Shown here one piece after another: positions 1 through 8,605 of a stretch of 64,000 nucleotides of DNA. A program made the translations under genes and the position numbers. Position 1 is the stretch's first letter, and each line of letters starts with the position of its first letter. The stretch comes from Arthrobacter sp. efr-133-TYG-118 (GTDB taxonomy: Bacteria; Actinomycetota; Actinomycetes; Actinomycetales; Micrococcaceae). The notes below the pieces were generated by a model. It worked only from the letters and a program-made list of their open reading frames with translations, did no database searches and was not told where the DNA came from. The stretch covers positions 62,001 to 126,000 of the forward strand of contig NZ_JARVRH010000006.1 in NCBI RefSeq assembly GCF_030209755.1. The letters run 5' to 3'.

Positions 1-960
1 AAAGGCATAGACGGTGGAACGGAACTCGTCCGTCTGCATCAACTCTGCGAGCGTCTCGCATTCCAGGGCCGCGGATTCCGCCTTGCCCATGGTCCGGTTG
101 GCCTCGAGGATGTCCAGGACCTTGGCCGGGGCCGGGGATGCGTTTGAGGTCTTGGCTTCCACGAACGCGCGGCCGGCTGCCACCGCGCCGGCCCAGCGTT
201 CGGCAACGGCGGTATCCGCCGGATCCACGGAGTTGCTCCGTTCCGGGGCGGCCTCGCCCGCGATCACCTTCGCAGCCCAGGCAATGGACTGCTCCACGAA
301 ATCCGCGGGCTCGAAGATGGCGTCGGCAATGCCTAGCTGGAAAGCCTGGGGGCCGGTGAGCGTGCGGTTGTTGCTCAGCGGGTTCTCGATCATGACCTTG
401 ACGGCGTTTTCCGGGCCAATGAGTCGCGGCAGGATGTAGACGCCGCCCCAGCCGGGGACGAGCCCGATGAAGGCTTCGGGCAACGCGAGGGCGCCCGCGC
501 CGGTCGAGACCGTACGATACGTGGACTGGAGGGCGATTTCGAGGCCACCACCGAGCGCGAGGCCATTGATGAAGGCGAAGCTCGGAACACCCAGGTCGGC
601 GAGCGTTGCGTAGACGTCGTGCCCGAGCTGGGCCATCCACAGGCCGTGTTCGCGCTCTTCTAGCCGCTTGACTGCTGAGAGGTCCGCTCCGGCCGCCAGG
701 AAGTACGGCTTGCCCGTGACGCCGACGCCGACGATCCCGCCGCGCGCAGCGCGATCCTTGAGCCCTTCAAGTACCGTCCCGAGCTCGACGAGGGTATTTG
801 GTCCAAGGGTGGTGGGCTTGGTGTGGTCCAGGCCGTTGTCCAGGGTGATCAAGGCGAACGTTCCGGCGTTGCCGGGGAGTTCGATGTCCTGGACATAGGA
901 GTGGGTCACTGTCTCGTCCGGGAACAGTCCGGCCAGTTTCTGGAATTCGGCGGCGCTCAT
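1..960 (-). CDS. fadB: 3-hydroxyacyl-CoA dehydrogenase / enoyl-CoA hydratase, N-terminal part (cut by window edge)
   Basis: Minus-strand reading frame open from an ATG at 960 to the window edge, giving the first 320 residues. The visible part is a crotonase (enoyl-CoA hydratase) domain: an A-A-G-A-D-L segment followed by A-L-G-G-G-L-E form the CoA/oxyanion region, and P-E-A-F-I-G-L-V-P-G-W-G-G lies further on. Multifunctional beta-oxidation proteins of this type are about 700 residues and carry the NAD-binding dehydrogenase domain next, which would lie to the left of base 1. The start ATG overlaps the stop of the upstream thiolase (ATGA), so the two are translationally coupled as a fatty-acid oxidation pair. 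The family is clear; the exact symbol is by analogy. Confidence 0.88.
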   Translation of the reverse strand, partial: MSAAEFQKLAGLFPDETVTHSYVQDIELPGNAGTFALITLDNGLDHTKPTTLGPNTLVELGTVLEGLKDRAARGGIVGVGVTGKPYFLAAGADLSAVKRLEEREHGLWMAQLGHDVYATLADLGVPSFAFINGLALGGGLEIALQSTYRTVSTGAGALALPEAFIGLVPGWGGVYILPRLIGPENAVKVMIENPLSNNRTLTGPQAFQLGIADAIFEPADFVEQSIAWAAKVIAGEAAPERSNSVDPADTAVAERWAGAVAAGRAFVEAKTSNASPAPAKVLDILEANRTMGKAESAALECETLAELMQTDEFRSTVYAF

Positions 961-2249
961 GCTGCGGCTCCCTTGCTCTCGGTGTCGACAGAGGTCTCTG
1001 TTGCGCTGTCGTAGTCTCTGTAGCTGTTGTAGCCGGGGTGGTGCGGGTTCTCCCAGATTACTGTGGCGCCCATTCCCAGGCCGATGCACATGGTCGTTAT
1101 GCCGTACCGGACGGACGGGTCTTCTTCGAACTGGCGCGCCAATTGGTTCATGAGCCGCACGCCGGACGATGCGAGGGGATGCCCGACGGCGATCGCCCCG
1201 CCGTAGCGGTTGACGCGCGGGTCGTCGTCGGCGATTCCGAAGTGGTCCAGGAAGCTCAGGACCTGAACGGCGAAGGCCTCGTTGATCTCGAAGAGGCCGA
1301 TGTCCTCGATGCCCAGTCCGGCGTTCTTAAGGGCCTTCTCGGTGGCCGGGACCGGTCCTATGCCCATGACTTCGGGTTCGACCCCGGCGAAGGCATAGGA
1401 GACCAGGCGCATCTTCACGGACAGGCCGAGCTCCTCGGCAGCTTCGGCGGACGCCAGGACTGCCGCCGTCGCGCCGTCGTTCAAGCCGGCGGCATTGCCT
1501 GCGGTGACCCGGCCGTGGGCCCTGAACGGGGTGCGTAGCTCCGCGAGGTCATCCACCGTGGTCCCTGGGCGCGGCGGCTCGTCGACGGTGTTAACCGTCC
1601 AGCCTTGGCCTGGCTTCATCGTGGCGACCGGGACCAAGTCGGGCTGGATCTGGCCCTTGCCGTAGGCCGCAGCAAGTTTTGCCTGGGATCCCGCGGCGTA
1701 GGTGTCCGTTCGCTCTTTGGTGATCGAGGGGAAACGGTCGTGCAGGTTCTCGGCGGTGTTGCCCATGTTCAAGGCGGCTGGATCCACGATCCGCTCGGAC
1801 ATGAACCTGGGGTTGGGATCCGCGCCCGCGCCCATGGGGTGGTTGCCCATGTGCTCCACACCGCCGGCAATCACGACGTCGTACGCGCCGAAACCGATGC
1901 CGCTCGCCGTCGTCGTGACCGCGGTCATTGCTCCGGCGCACATGCGGTCGATCGCAAAGCCGGGCACGCTGCGGGGGAGGCCGGCCAGGAGGGCGGCGGT
2001 GCGGCCGATAGTCAAGCCCTGGTCGCCGGTCTGCGTCGTGGCGGCGATGGCGACTTCGTCAACGCGCTCGGCGGGCAGGCCCGGGTTGCGGCGCATCAGT
2101 TCGCGGATGCACTTGACCACGAGGTCATCGGCACGCGTGCCCGCATAGATGCCTTTTTCGCCCGCTTTGCCGAACGGCGTCCGGACACCGTCCACGAAGA
2201 CGACGTCGCGGACTGCCCGCGGCTTGGCACTGTTCCCGGTGTGGCTCAT
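957..2249 (-). CDS. fadA: acetyl-CoA acyltransferase (thiolase)
   Basis: A 430-residue thiolase that removes acetyl-CoA from 3-ketoacyl-CoA in beta-oxidation. The nucleophilic Cys is in D-R-M-C-A-G-A (residue about 104). The C-terminal half has N-E-A-F-A, the G-H-P-L-A-S-S-G His motif and the second Cys in T-M-C-I-G-L-G-M-G. I chose the ATG at 2249 over an in-frame upstream start at 2309 because a strong AAGGAGGAG ribosome site lies just before it; family members begin about here. It is the first gene of the fadA-fadB pair and overlaps fadB by 4 bases. Confidence 0.93.
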   Translation of the reverse strand: MSHTGNSAKPRAVRDVVFVDGVRTPFGKAGEKGIYAGTRADDLVVKCIRELMRRNPGLPAERVDEVAIAATTQTGDQGLTIGRTAALLAGLPRSVPGFAIDRMCAGAMTAVTTTASGIGFGAYDVVIAGGVEHMGNHPMGAGADPNPRFMSERIVDPAALNMGNTAENLHDRFPSITKERTDTYAAGSQAKLAAAYGKGQIQPDLVPVATMKPGQGWTVNTVDEPPRPGTTVDDLAELRTPFRAHGRVTAGNAAGLNDGATAAVLASAEAAEELGLSVKMRLVSYAFAGVEPEVMGIGPVPATEKALKNAGLGIEDIGLFEINEAFAVQVLSFLDHFGIADDDPRVNRYGGAIAVGHPLASSGVRLMNQLARQFEEDPSVRYGITTMCIGLGMGATVIWENPHHPGYNSYRDYDSATETSVDTESKGAAA

Positions 2250-2360
2250 GTGTGGCTCCTCCTTGAGACATGGATGCCGGACAGCCCTCGTAGGGGAAGC
2301 CGGTGTCATTTACCGCCATGTTACTCGCCGGTAACTTAGCGCGCAAGGAGTTCAATACCG

Positions 2361-2483
2361 ATCCTCGCTCACGTATGAAGGGTTTCCGACGGACCCTCGC
2401 TCAGGTATGAAGGGTTCCCGGCGGACGCTCGCTCACGTCATTAAAAAATGCACTTGGAGAAGGGCCGGTATGTGAGCGAGGGT
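2361..2483. repeat. 32-bp tandem direct repeats with an inverted copy
   Basis: Intergenic DNA between the thiolase start and the RNase D stop. Two adjacent 32-bp units (2361-2392 and 2393-2424) share the core CTCGCTCA(C/G)GTATGAAGGG. A third, decayed copy (CGCTCGCTCACGT) follows at 2425, then an A-rich patch, and at 2468-2483 the core reappears inverted (GTATGTGAGCGAGGGT). No protein is encoded. It could be a regulatory array upstream of fadA or a short dispersed genomic repeat; sequence alone does not decide. Confidence 0.75.
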
Positions 2484-2508
2484 CTCAAGAGCAGTCGGGA
2501 ACCTCGGG

Positions 2509-3861
2509 CTAAGGGGCCGGGGTCCGTTCCTTGGAAACCGGGCTCCGTGGCTCTTTGGGTTCCTTGGGCGGTAGCGGTTGCGGATTCAGTGACGCCTCGG
2601 CGAGGATCGGCGCCGTGATGGCGATTTGCCAGTCGCGGGCGCCGAGCGCGCGCAGTTCTTCCGACACGGACTCCACAGTGATGTCCGACGGCGGCCGCCA
2701 CAGCACGCGCCTCATGTAATCCGGAGTAAGCAGGTTTTCCACGGGAAGCTTGAGTCCATCGGCCGCCTCCTGAAGCCGGGGCCGGGCAGTCCCCAGGCGC
2801 GCCGCCGCTTCGGGATCCCGGTCTGTCCAGACGCGCGGCGGCGGGGGAGCGTTGGTTGGAAGATGCAGCGGTGGGAGGTCTTCGGTGTTCCTCGCACCAG
2901 CAATGCAGCGCAGCCAGCGTGGCGCTTCGCGCTGCGCGGCCCGCCCGTGGAAGCCCTTGGTTGCCAGGAGCTGCGGAACAGTTGTGGGCATGGCCTTGGC
3001 CGCGGCGACCAGGGCGGAGTCGGGAATGAGGCGGCTCGGAGCAACATCCCGTTTCCGCGCGAGCTGGTCACGTTCGTACCAAAGCTCGCGCACGGCAGCC
3101 AACTGACGGCGGTCACGGATCTGGTGCAGTCCGGAGGTCTTGCGCCACGGGTCAACCCTCGGGGCTGGAAGGCCTGCTCCGAGGATGCCGGCGAATTCCT
3201 GTTCGGCAAATCCCAGCTTGCCGTCGGCTTCCAGGAGTTCGATGAGTTCTTCGCGCAGTTCGGCGAGCACCTCGACGTCGAGGGCCGCGTACCGCAGCCA
3301 GGGTTCGGGGAGGGGCCGGGTGGACCAGTCGGCGGCCGAGTGTTCCTTGGCGAGGCCGAAGCCCAGGAGCTGCTCGATGACGGCTGCCAGGCCCACGCGG
3401 GGCAGTCCGGCAAGGCGTGCGGCGAGTTCCGTGTCGAAGAGCTTGTCGGGCCACATGCCGAGCTCGGCCAGGCACGGAAGGTCCTGCGTGGCGGCGTGCA
3501 GGATCCACTCGACGCCGCGCAGCGCTTCATTGATGATTTTCAGGTCATCGAAGGGCTCGGGGTCGATCAGCCAGGTGCCTGCGCCGTCGCGCCTGATCTG
3601 CACGAGGAAGGCACGCTGCCCGTAGCGGAAGCCGGAGGCACGTTCGGCGTCAACCCCGGCGGGTCCGGATCCCGCGGCGATGGCAGCAGCGCATCGCTCC
3701 AGGCCGGCCATGGTGTCGATGACAAGGGGCACGCCCTCGCGCGGGGCATCCAGATCGATGATCTCGGGTATCCGGCCTTCGAAGCCGTCTACCGTGATGT
3801 GTGGTGTGGGATCAGCAGCCGGAGCGCCGGCTGTGGTGGGTTCCAGATTTTCAGGGGTCAT
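2509..3861 (-). CDS. rnd: ribonuclease D (3'-5' exoribonuclease with HRDC domain)
   Basis: A 450-residue DEDD-family exoribonuclease that trims 3' ends of structured RNAs. The first exonuclease motif is G-V-D-A-E at residues 70-74 (metal-binding Asp and Glu), the second lies around I-L-H-A-A-T-Q-D-L near 125-135 and the third is Y-A-A-L-D-V near 200. The remainder contains an HRDC-type helical domain (residues about 230-310) and a longer actinobacterial C-terminus ending in a Pro/Lys/Glu-rich tail. It lies 68 bases downstream of the DUF3000 gene in the same direction, an arrangement common in Actinobacteria. Confidence 0.9.
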   Translation of the reverse strand: MTPENLEPTTAGAPAADPTPHITVDGFEGRIPEIIDLDAPREGVPLVIDTMAGLERCAAAIAAGSGPAGVDAERASGFRYGQRAFLVQIRRDGAGTWLIDPEPFDDLKIINEALRGVEWILHAATQDLPCLAELGMWPDKLFDTELAARLAGLPRVGLAAVIEQLLGFGLAKEHSAADWSTRPLPEPWLRYAALDVEVLAELREELIELLEADGKLGFAEQEFAGILGAGLPAPRVDPWRKTSGLHQIRDRRQLAAVRELWYERDQLARKRDVAPSRLIPDSALVAAAKAMPTTVPQLLATKGFHGRAAQREAPRWLRCIAGARNTEDLPPLHLPTNAPPPPRVWTDRDPEAAARLGTARPRLQEAADGLKLPVENLLTPDYMRRVLWRPPSDITVESVSEELRALGARDWQIAITAPILAEASLNPQPLPPKEPKEPRSPVSKERTPAP

Positions 3862-3929
3862 GGTGCCTTCAGTTTACCGACTCTGCGCGGGGCCGGTCCG
3901 GCCAGGGATTCGAGCGGCTTTCACGGACT

Positions 3930-4595
3930 TCATGTGAGCCGCCGATTAGGCAGGGGAATGACGCCGGGAGGCAGGGGAGGGAGCCCCGCGAACGTGCAGA
4001 CCATGTCGCACCATGCCTCCAGATGGGCCTGGACATCCGAAGACGCAGGCGTCCACGAGGCACGGAGTTCGATGTCGATGGTTTCCGGTCTTTCGGCCAG
4101 CGTCCCGAAACTCTCGGACAGGATGCGTGTGGCAGTTCCGCCCGCCGCGCGGTACTGGGCCGAATGGTTCTCGAGGGCGTCCACGAGCCATGTCCAGGCC
4201 ACGGAACCCAGCATGGCGTCGTTTCCCATGTCGGCTTCCAGCTGCGCCCGGATGTAGGTGACGATCCGGAATTCCCCGTCCCATACAGCCGAGCCGTCGG
4301 GATCGTGGAGCAAGATGAATCTGCCTGTTGCGAGCTCATCGTCTTCATCATCGGCCGTTCCGGGGGAGCCCAGGGTGTTCTCGCTGGAGAATGCCATGGC
4401 CGCGGGGCCATGGACAGGGCTCCGGCCGGGACGCGTCGACCGGCTGAAGACCTCTGCCCCCAAGGCCACGGCGTAGGGGGCCAAGCGGGAGGGTGCCGGG
4501 ATTTCCGCGAGCCGCAGCTCACTCCGGCACTTTGCTTTTCGTAGCGTTCCCAACGCATGCAAGAAATCCGCGGGAACCTGTGCGAGTGCGTTCAC
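3930..4595 (-). CDS. DUF3000 family protein
   Basis: A 221-residue cytosolic protein of the actinobacterial DUF3000 family, function unknown. Recognisable features are an N-terminal segment on R-L-A-P-Y-A-V-A-L-G-A, a G-R-F-I-L-L-H-D-P-D-G strand, and a Trp-rich helix around G-S-V-A-W-T-W-L. No signal peptide or membrane segment. It starts with GTG and sits directly upstream of RNase D. That pairing recurs in Actinobacteria and may mean co-expression, but no sequence evidence ties it to RNA processing. Confidence 0.85.
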   Translation of the reverse strand: MNALAQVPADFLHALGTLRKAKCRSELRLAEIPAPSRLAPYAVALGAEVFSRSTRPGRSPVHGPAAMAFSSENTLGSPGTADDEDDELATGRFILLHDPDGSAVWDGEFRIVTYIRAQLEADMGNDAMLGSVAWTWLVDALENHSAQYRAAGGTATRILSESFGTLAERPETIDIELRASWTPASSDVQAHLEAWCDMVCTFAGLPPLPPGVIPLPNRRLT

Positions 4596-4656
4596 CTTCG
4601 CAGATTATGTGTCAGGGGCGGCGAAACCTTGAAGCCACGCCGCCCCGCCGGGTGCC

Positions 4657-5769
4657 CTATGCGGACGCCAGTTCGCGCTTGATTGCGGCAACGAAGGAAT
4701 CGATGTCCTCTTCGGTGGTGTCGAAGGAACACATCCAGCGCACCTCGCGGTTCGCTTCGTTCCAGTCGTAGAACTTGAACGAGGAGCGGAGGCGATCGGC
4801 GACGCCGGCGGGAAGCACCGCGAAGACGCCGTTGGACTCCGTGGCCTGCGTAGGCTCCACGCCCTCGATGGAGTCGACCGCCGTACGGAGCCGTGAGGCC
4901 ATGGCATTTGCATGTTCCGCAGAGCGAAGCCACAGCCCGGACTCAAGGAGCGCGATGAACTGGGCCGAAATGAAGCGCATCTTGGAGGCCAGTTGCATGT
5001 TCATCTTGCGCAGGAACTTCAGCCCATGGGCGGCCTCCGGATTAAGGGCGACTACTACTTCGCCGAACAGCAGCCCGTTCTTGGTGCCGCCGAAGGACAA
5101 AATGTCCACGCCGGCGTCGCGGGTGAACGTCCGCAACGGCACGCCAAGGTGGGCGGCGGCATTGGCGAGCCGGGCGCCGTCCATGTGGAGTTTCATGCCC
5201 TTGGCATGGATGTGGTCGGCGATCGCCCGGATTTCTTCCGGCGTGTAGCACGTGCCGAGCTCCGTTGTCTGCGTGATGGAGACGGCAAGGGGCTGCGCAC
5301 GGTGCTCGTCGCCCCAGCCCCACGCTTCGCGGTCGATCAATTCCGGAGTCAGCTTGCCATCAGACGTCGGGACCTGGAGGAGCTTGATGCCGCCGATCCG
5401 CTCCGGCGCCCCGTTCTCGTCCATGTTGATGTGCGCGGTCGAGGCGCAAATGACCGCGCCCCAGCGCGGGAGCAGTGACTGCAGGGACAAGACGTTCGCC
5501 CCGGTGCCGTTGAAGACGGGGAAGCACTCGATGCCGGTGCCGAAGTGCCGCTCCATGACTTCCTGGAGCCGTTCCGTGTACTGGTCCTCCCCATAGGAGA
5601 CCTGGTGGCCGCCATTGGCTGCGGCGAGGGCCGCCAGGATTTCAGGGTGGACGCCTGAGTAGTTGTCCGAGGCGAAACCGCGGACGGAGGGATCGTGGAG
5701 TCGCCCACTGGTTTCCGTTTCGAGGGCAGCCGGGAATTCTTTTGTAGTGCTCGTCACTTGTTCATTCAC
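4657..5769 (-). CDS. ltaE: low-specificity L-threonine aldolase
   Basis: A 370-residue PLP-dependent fold-type I aldolase that splits threonine or allo-threonine into glycine and acetaldehyde. The PLP lysine is K230 in S-F-G-G-T-K-N-G, and H-M-D-G-A-R (Asp198) would contact the pyridine nitrogen. Length agrees with the family. The start is GTG at 5769, only 9 bases after the stop of the SDR gene, so the two are probably cotranscribed. There is also a family of beta-eliminating lyases with this fold, but the T-K-N-G context favours threonine aldolase. Confidence 0.9.
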   Translation of the reverse strand: MNEQVTSTTKEFPAALETETSGRLHDPSVRGFASDNYSGVHPEILAALAAANGGHQVSYGEDQYTERLQEVMERHFGTGIECFPVFNGTGANVLSLQSLLPRWGAVICASTAHINMDENGAPERIGGIKLLQVPTSDGKLTPELIDREAWGWGDEHRAQPLAVSITQTTELGTCYTPEEIRAIADHIHAKGMKLHMDGARLANAAAHLGVPLRTFTRDAGVDILSFGGTKNGLLFGEVVVALNPEAAHGLKFLRKMNMQLASKMRFISAQFIALLESGLWLRSAEHANAMASRLRTAVDSIEGVEPTQATESNGVFAVLPAGVADRLRSSFKFYDWNEANREVRWMCSFDTTEEDIDSFVAAIKRELASA

Positions 5770-5778
5770 GCTTTCAGT

Positions 5779-6519
5779 CTATTTGGCCAGGAGGAGGCGC
5801 TGTCCGTTCAGTTCCGCTGCCGGCTTGTCGAAGAGCCCGACGGCGGCCGCCGCCAAGTCTTCAACGTCCGTGTATCCGGGGAATTTCCGCTCCGGATGTT
5901 CCCTTCGCATCGCCGCGTCCAGGAGTGACTTCACCACAAAGACCACGGCGGCGCTGTGCTGCTCCACGGGTTCGTCCTTGATTCCGGAGTTTCCGGATTG
6001 ATCACGACGGAACCCGTCGGCCACCGCCAGGGTCCAGGTCTCCGCGGCGGCTTTGGCCGCCGCGTAGGTGGCGGCTCCTGCGGTAGGTGCGGCGACCGCC
6101 GTCGAACTCACCATGGCGAAACGTCCCGTGGGGGAGGAGGCGAGATCCTTGTAGAAGACCCGGGAGACGTTTCTCAGGGTGGTGATGGCGCTTTGCTCAA
6201 GGGTGGACCAGTCTTCGTCCGGTTGGTCCTCGATTCCCTTGGCGCCGCGCCACCCTCCCACCAGGTGGATGACGCCGTCGACCCTTTCCGAGCTCCCGTG
6301 GATCTCCGATGCGAGCTCGCGCACGGACTCCAGCCGGGAAAGATCGCACACCAGGGGAGTGACGTCGTTGCCCGCTTCGGCCGCGGCGGCCCTGATGCGG
6401 GCTTCGTTCGAGCCGATCGTGAAGACGCGGTGCCCGGCCAGCGCGAAGGCGCGGGCTACAGCGATCCCGGAGGAGTTGCTGCCACCGGTGACGACGACGG
6501 TCAGCGGTCCGCCGGTCAT
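5779..6519 (-). CDS. short-chain dehydrogenase/reductase (SDR)
   Basis: A 246-residue Rossmann-fold NAD(P)-dependent oxidoreductase. The N-terminal cofactor motif is T-G-G-S-N-S-S-G-I-A (residues 11-20), a variant of the usual T-G-x-x-x-G-I-G. The catalytic triad is visible as S139 (V-S-S-T-A), Y152 and K156 (Y-A-A-A-K). Its ATG overlaps the stop of the DUF6421 gene (ATGA) and it is followed 9 bases later by threonine aldolase, so it is the middle gene of a three-gene run. Substrate unknown. Confidence 0.88.
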   Translation of the reverse strand: MTGGPLTVVVTGGSNSSGIAVARAFALAGHRVFTIGSNEARIRAAAAEAGNDVTPLVCDLSRLESVRELASEIHGSSERVDGVIHLVGGWRGAKGIEDQPDEDWSTLEQSAITTLRNVSRVFYKDLASSPTGRFAMVSSTAVAAPTAGAATYAAAKAAAETWTLAVADGFRRDQSGNSGIKDEPVEQHSAAVVFVVKSLLDAAMRREHPERKFPGYTDVEDLAAAAVGLFDKPAAELNGQRLLLAK

Positions 6520-7886
6520 GACGCTGCGGTCTGCCCGGTGATACCGGTGGTTGATTCGATGATGGGACGCATTTTCTTCTCCAGTGCTTCGTAGAACATG
6601 GACAGGGGGAATTCGTCGTCGAGGACCTGGTCGGTGAGGCCGCGGGGCGGCCCGTCGAGCGGCAGTGCCTCTGGGCCCTTCGCCCAGACCGAAGCCGGGT
6701 GGGGAGTGACCGTACCGGAAATGAGCTTATACGCTGCGAGCCAATGGGCAGCCTTGGGGCGGTCGATCGAGCGCCAGTACAGTTCTTCGATCCGGGCACC
6801 GAGCTCGATGACGACGTCGGCGGCTTCGTCCCAGTCGATGCTGAGCTTGCTGTCGGTCCAGTGCAGGACGTGGTGCTGGTGCATCCACGCGAAGAGGAGC
6901 TGGCCACCCAGGCCGTCGTAGTTGCGGACCCGGTTGCCCGTGATCGCGAAGCGGAAGATACGGTCGAAGATGACGGCGTACTGGACGAGCTTCGCGTGGC
7001 GGCGGGCGTCGGGCGAAGCGTCCTCGTCCTTCTCGATCCGGACGGATTCGCGGAAGGCTGTCAGATCGCAGCGGAGCTCCTCGAGCGAATAGAGGAAGAA
7101 CGGCATCCGCTGCTTGATCATGAACGGATCGAAGGGAAGGTCGCCGCGCATGTGGGTGCGGTCATGGATCAGGTCCCACATGACGAACGTCCGCTGTGTG
7201 AGTTCCTGGTCATCCAACAGCTCGGCGGCATCTGCGGGGAGCTCAAGGGATGTGGTTGCGGCAGCTGCCTTGAGGACACGGCGGAAGCGTGCGGCCTCGC
7301 GGTCGGCGAAGATGGCGCCCCACGTGAAGGCAGGCGTTTCCCTCACTGCAACGGTCTCGGGAAAGAGCACGGCCGAATTGGTGTCGTACCCGGGGGTGAA
7401 GTCCAGGAACCGGATAGGTACGAACAGCTTGTTGGAGTATTCGCCGGCCTCCAATGCGCCGATGAACTCGGGCCAGATCACCTCGATCAGGACTGCTTCC
7501 ACAAGACGGCTCGTGCTGCCGTTCTGGGTGTACATGGGGAACACCACGAGGTGCTGGAGCCCGTCTTCGCGGTGTTCCTGCGGCTGGAAGGCCAGCAGCG
7601 AGTCGAGGAAGTCCGGGACTCCGAACCCGGCGTCGGCCCAACGGCCGAAATCCGTGACGAGGAGTTCGAGATACGCAGCGTCGTGCGGGAACGCAGGAGC
7701 CAGGCTCTTGATGGCCTCCACGATGGTGGCTGTGTACGCCCGGGCAGCCTCGTGGTGGAGGGAATCCTGGATGGAACCATCCTGGCCCTGGAACGCCTGG
7801 AGGGCAGTGGCTGCGGCCTTCAGGGAGATCCAGTCCCGGTTGTCCGAGGTGATGCGCGGACGGGTGGTGGTAACGGTGGTGGTCAT
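6516..7886 (-). CDS. DUF6421 family protein
   Basis: A 456-residue protein of the DUF6421 family found in Actinobacteria; no function is known to me. It is soluble (no signal or membrane helices), alpha-rich, with several conserved-looking acidic/aromatic segments such as F-V-M-W-D-L-I-H-D-R-T-H-M-R-G-D and R-N-Y-D-G-L-G-G-Q. The His/Asp-rich H-D-R-T-H could be a metal site, which is inference only. The start ATG at 7886 has GAGGAAAGG a few bases upstream. It heads the DUF6421-SDR-threonine aldolase run, overlapping the SDR by four bases. Confidence 0.85.
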   Translation of the reverse strand: MTTTVTTTRPRITSDNRDWISLKAAATALQAFQGQDGSIQDSLHHEAARAYTATIVEAIKSLAPAFPHDAAYLELLVTDFGRWADAGFGVPDFLDSLLAFQPQEHREDGLQHLVVFPMYTQNGSTSRLVEAVLIEVIWPEFIGALEAGEYSNKLFVPIRFLDFTPGYDTNSAVLFPETVAVRETPAFTWGAIFADREAARFRRVLKAAAATTSLELPADAAELLDDQELTQRTFVMWDLIHDRTHMRGDLPFDPFMIKQRMPFFLYSLEELRCDLTAFRESVRIEKDEDASPDARRHAKLVQYAVIFDRIFRFAITGNRVRNYDGLGGQLLFAWMHQHHVLHWTDSKLSIDWDEAADVVIELGARIEELYWRSIDRPKAAHWLAAYKLISGTVTPHPASVWAKGPEALPLDGPPRGLTDQVLDDEFPLSMFYEALEKKMRPIIESTTGITGQTAAS

Positions 7887-7997
7887 CGTTGACGGTGCCT
7901 TTCCTCAAGAATCATTGTTCTGAGGGGAGCGTAGCAAGCGGCCAGAGTCTCTAATTCAAAAGTGGCTCGAGCATAAGAAACTCTTGTTCAAATGGTT

Positions 7998-8052
7998 CCG
8001 ACAGCCCCCGGAAGATCCAGCCCGGGGAGGGCTGGCCTTGGGGGACTGCCGG
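7998..8052 (-). terminator. hairpin downstream of msrB
   Basis: Long imperfect inverted repeat in the gap between the msrB stop and the DUF6421 start: arms CCGACAGCCCCCGG...CCAGCCC and GGGCTGG...GGGGGACTGCCGG. It lacks a strong T-run on the minus strand, so it would be a hairpin end-point or processing site rather than a textbook intrinsic terminator. The rest of 7887-8100 holds nothing I recognise. Confidence 0.45.
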
Positions 8053-8100
8053 AAGTTTGGCCTTGGCTTGGGAGCTTAGGCCCGGACTTACCGCCCGGGA

Positions 8101-8592
8101 CTACTGCCCGGCCGGGGACTCGACAAGCTTGAGTGAAACGGAGTTGATGCAATACCGCTGGTCAGTAGGTGTGCCGTAGCCCTCACCCTCGAAAACGTGT
8201 CCCAAGTGTGAATCGCAATTGGCACAGCGGACCTCCACCCGCTCCATTCCCAAAGTACGGTCATGAATGTACCGGACGGTGCCTTCCGCGAGCGGTGCCC
8301 AGAAGGACGGCCAGCCGCAATGGGAATCGAATTTCTCGTTGCTCGTGAAAAGCTTTGCGCCGCACGCCCGGCACTGGTACACGCCTGCTGTATGGGTGTC
8401 CCAGTACTCACCCGTGTACGGGCGTTCCGTTCCGGCCTGGCGAAGGACCCTGAACTCCTCCGGGGTAAGTTCCTCGCGCCACTCCGCATCCGTTTTCTCC
8501 ACGCATCGCCCGTCCTTCGGGACATCCTGGAGGGGAACCCCGGCCAAGGGGTCCGCGGCCTGGAAGTACTTCTTGTTGTCTGCAGTGCTCAT
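8101..8592 (-). CDS. msrB: peptide-methionine (R)-S-oxide reductase MsrB
   Basis: A 163-residue zinc-containing MsrB that reduces R-methionine sulfoxide in oxidised proteins. Zinc cysteines are the pairs C-R-A-C (74, 77) and C-A-N-C (123, 126). The catalytic Cys is C148 in R-Y-C-I-N-S, near the end as usual, and S-H-C-G-W-P-S-F is the family signature. It follows the upstream small hypothetical gene by 13 bases and is likely cotranscribed with it. Confidence 0.95.
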   Translation of the reverse strand: MSTADNKKYFQAADPLAGVPLQDVPKDGRCVEKTDAEWREELTPEEFRVLRQAGTERPYTGEYWDTHTAGVYQCRACGAKLFTSNEKFDSHCGWPSFWAPLAEGTVRYIHDRTLGMERVEVRCANCDSHLGHVFEGEGYGTPTDQRYCINSVSLKLVESPAGQ

Positions 8593-8605
8593 GCTCTCTC
8601 AACGC

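Noticed and set aside
2361..2424. CRISPR-like 32-bp repeats
   Set aside because: Only two adjacent units and no spacers between them.
2626..4257. 543-codon plus-strand frame across RNase D and DUF3000
   Set aside because: Shadow of the minus-strand genes; no family features.
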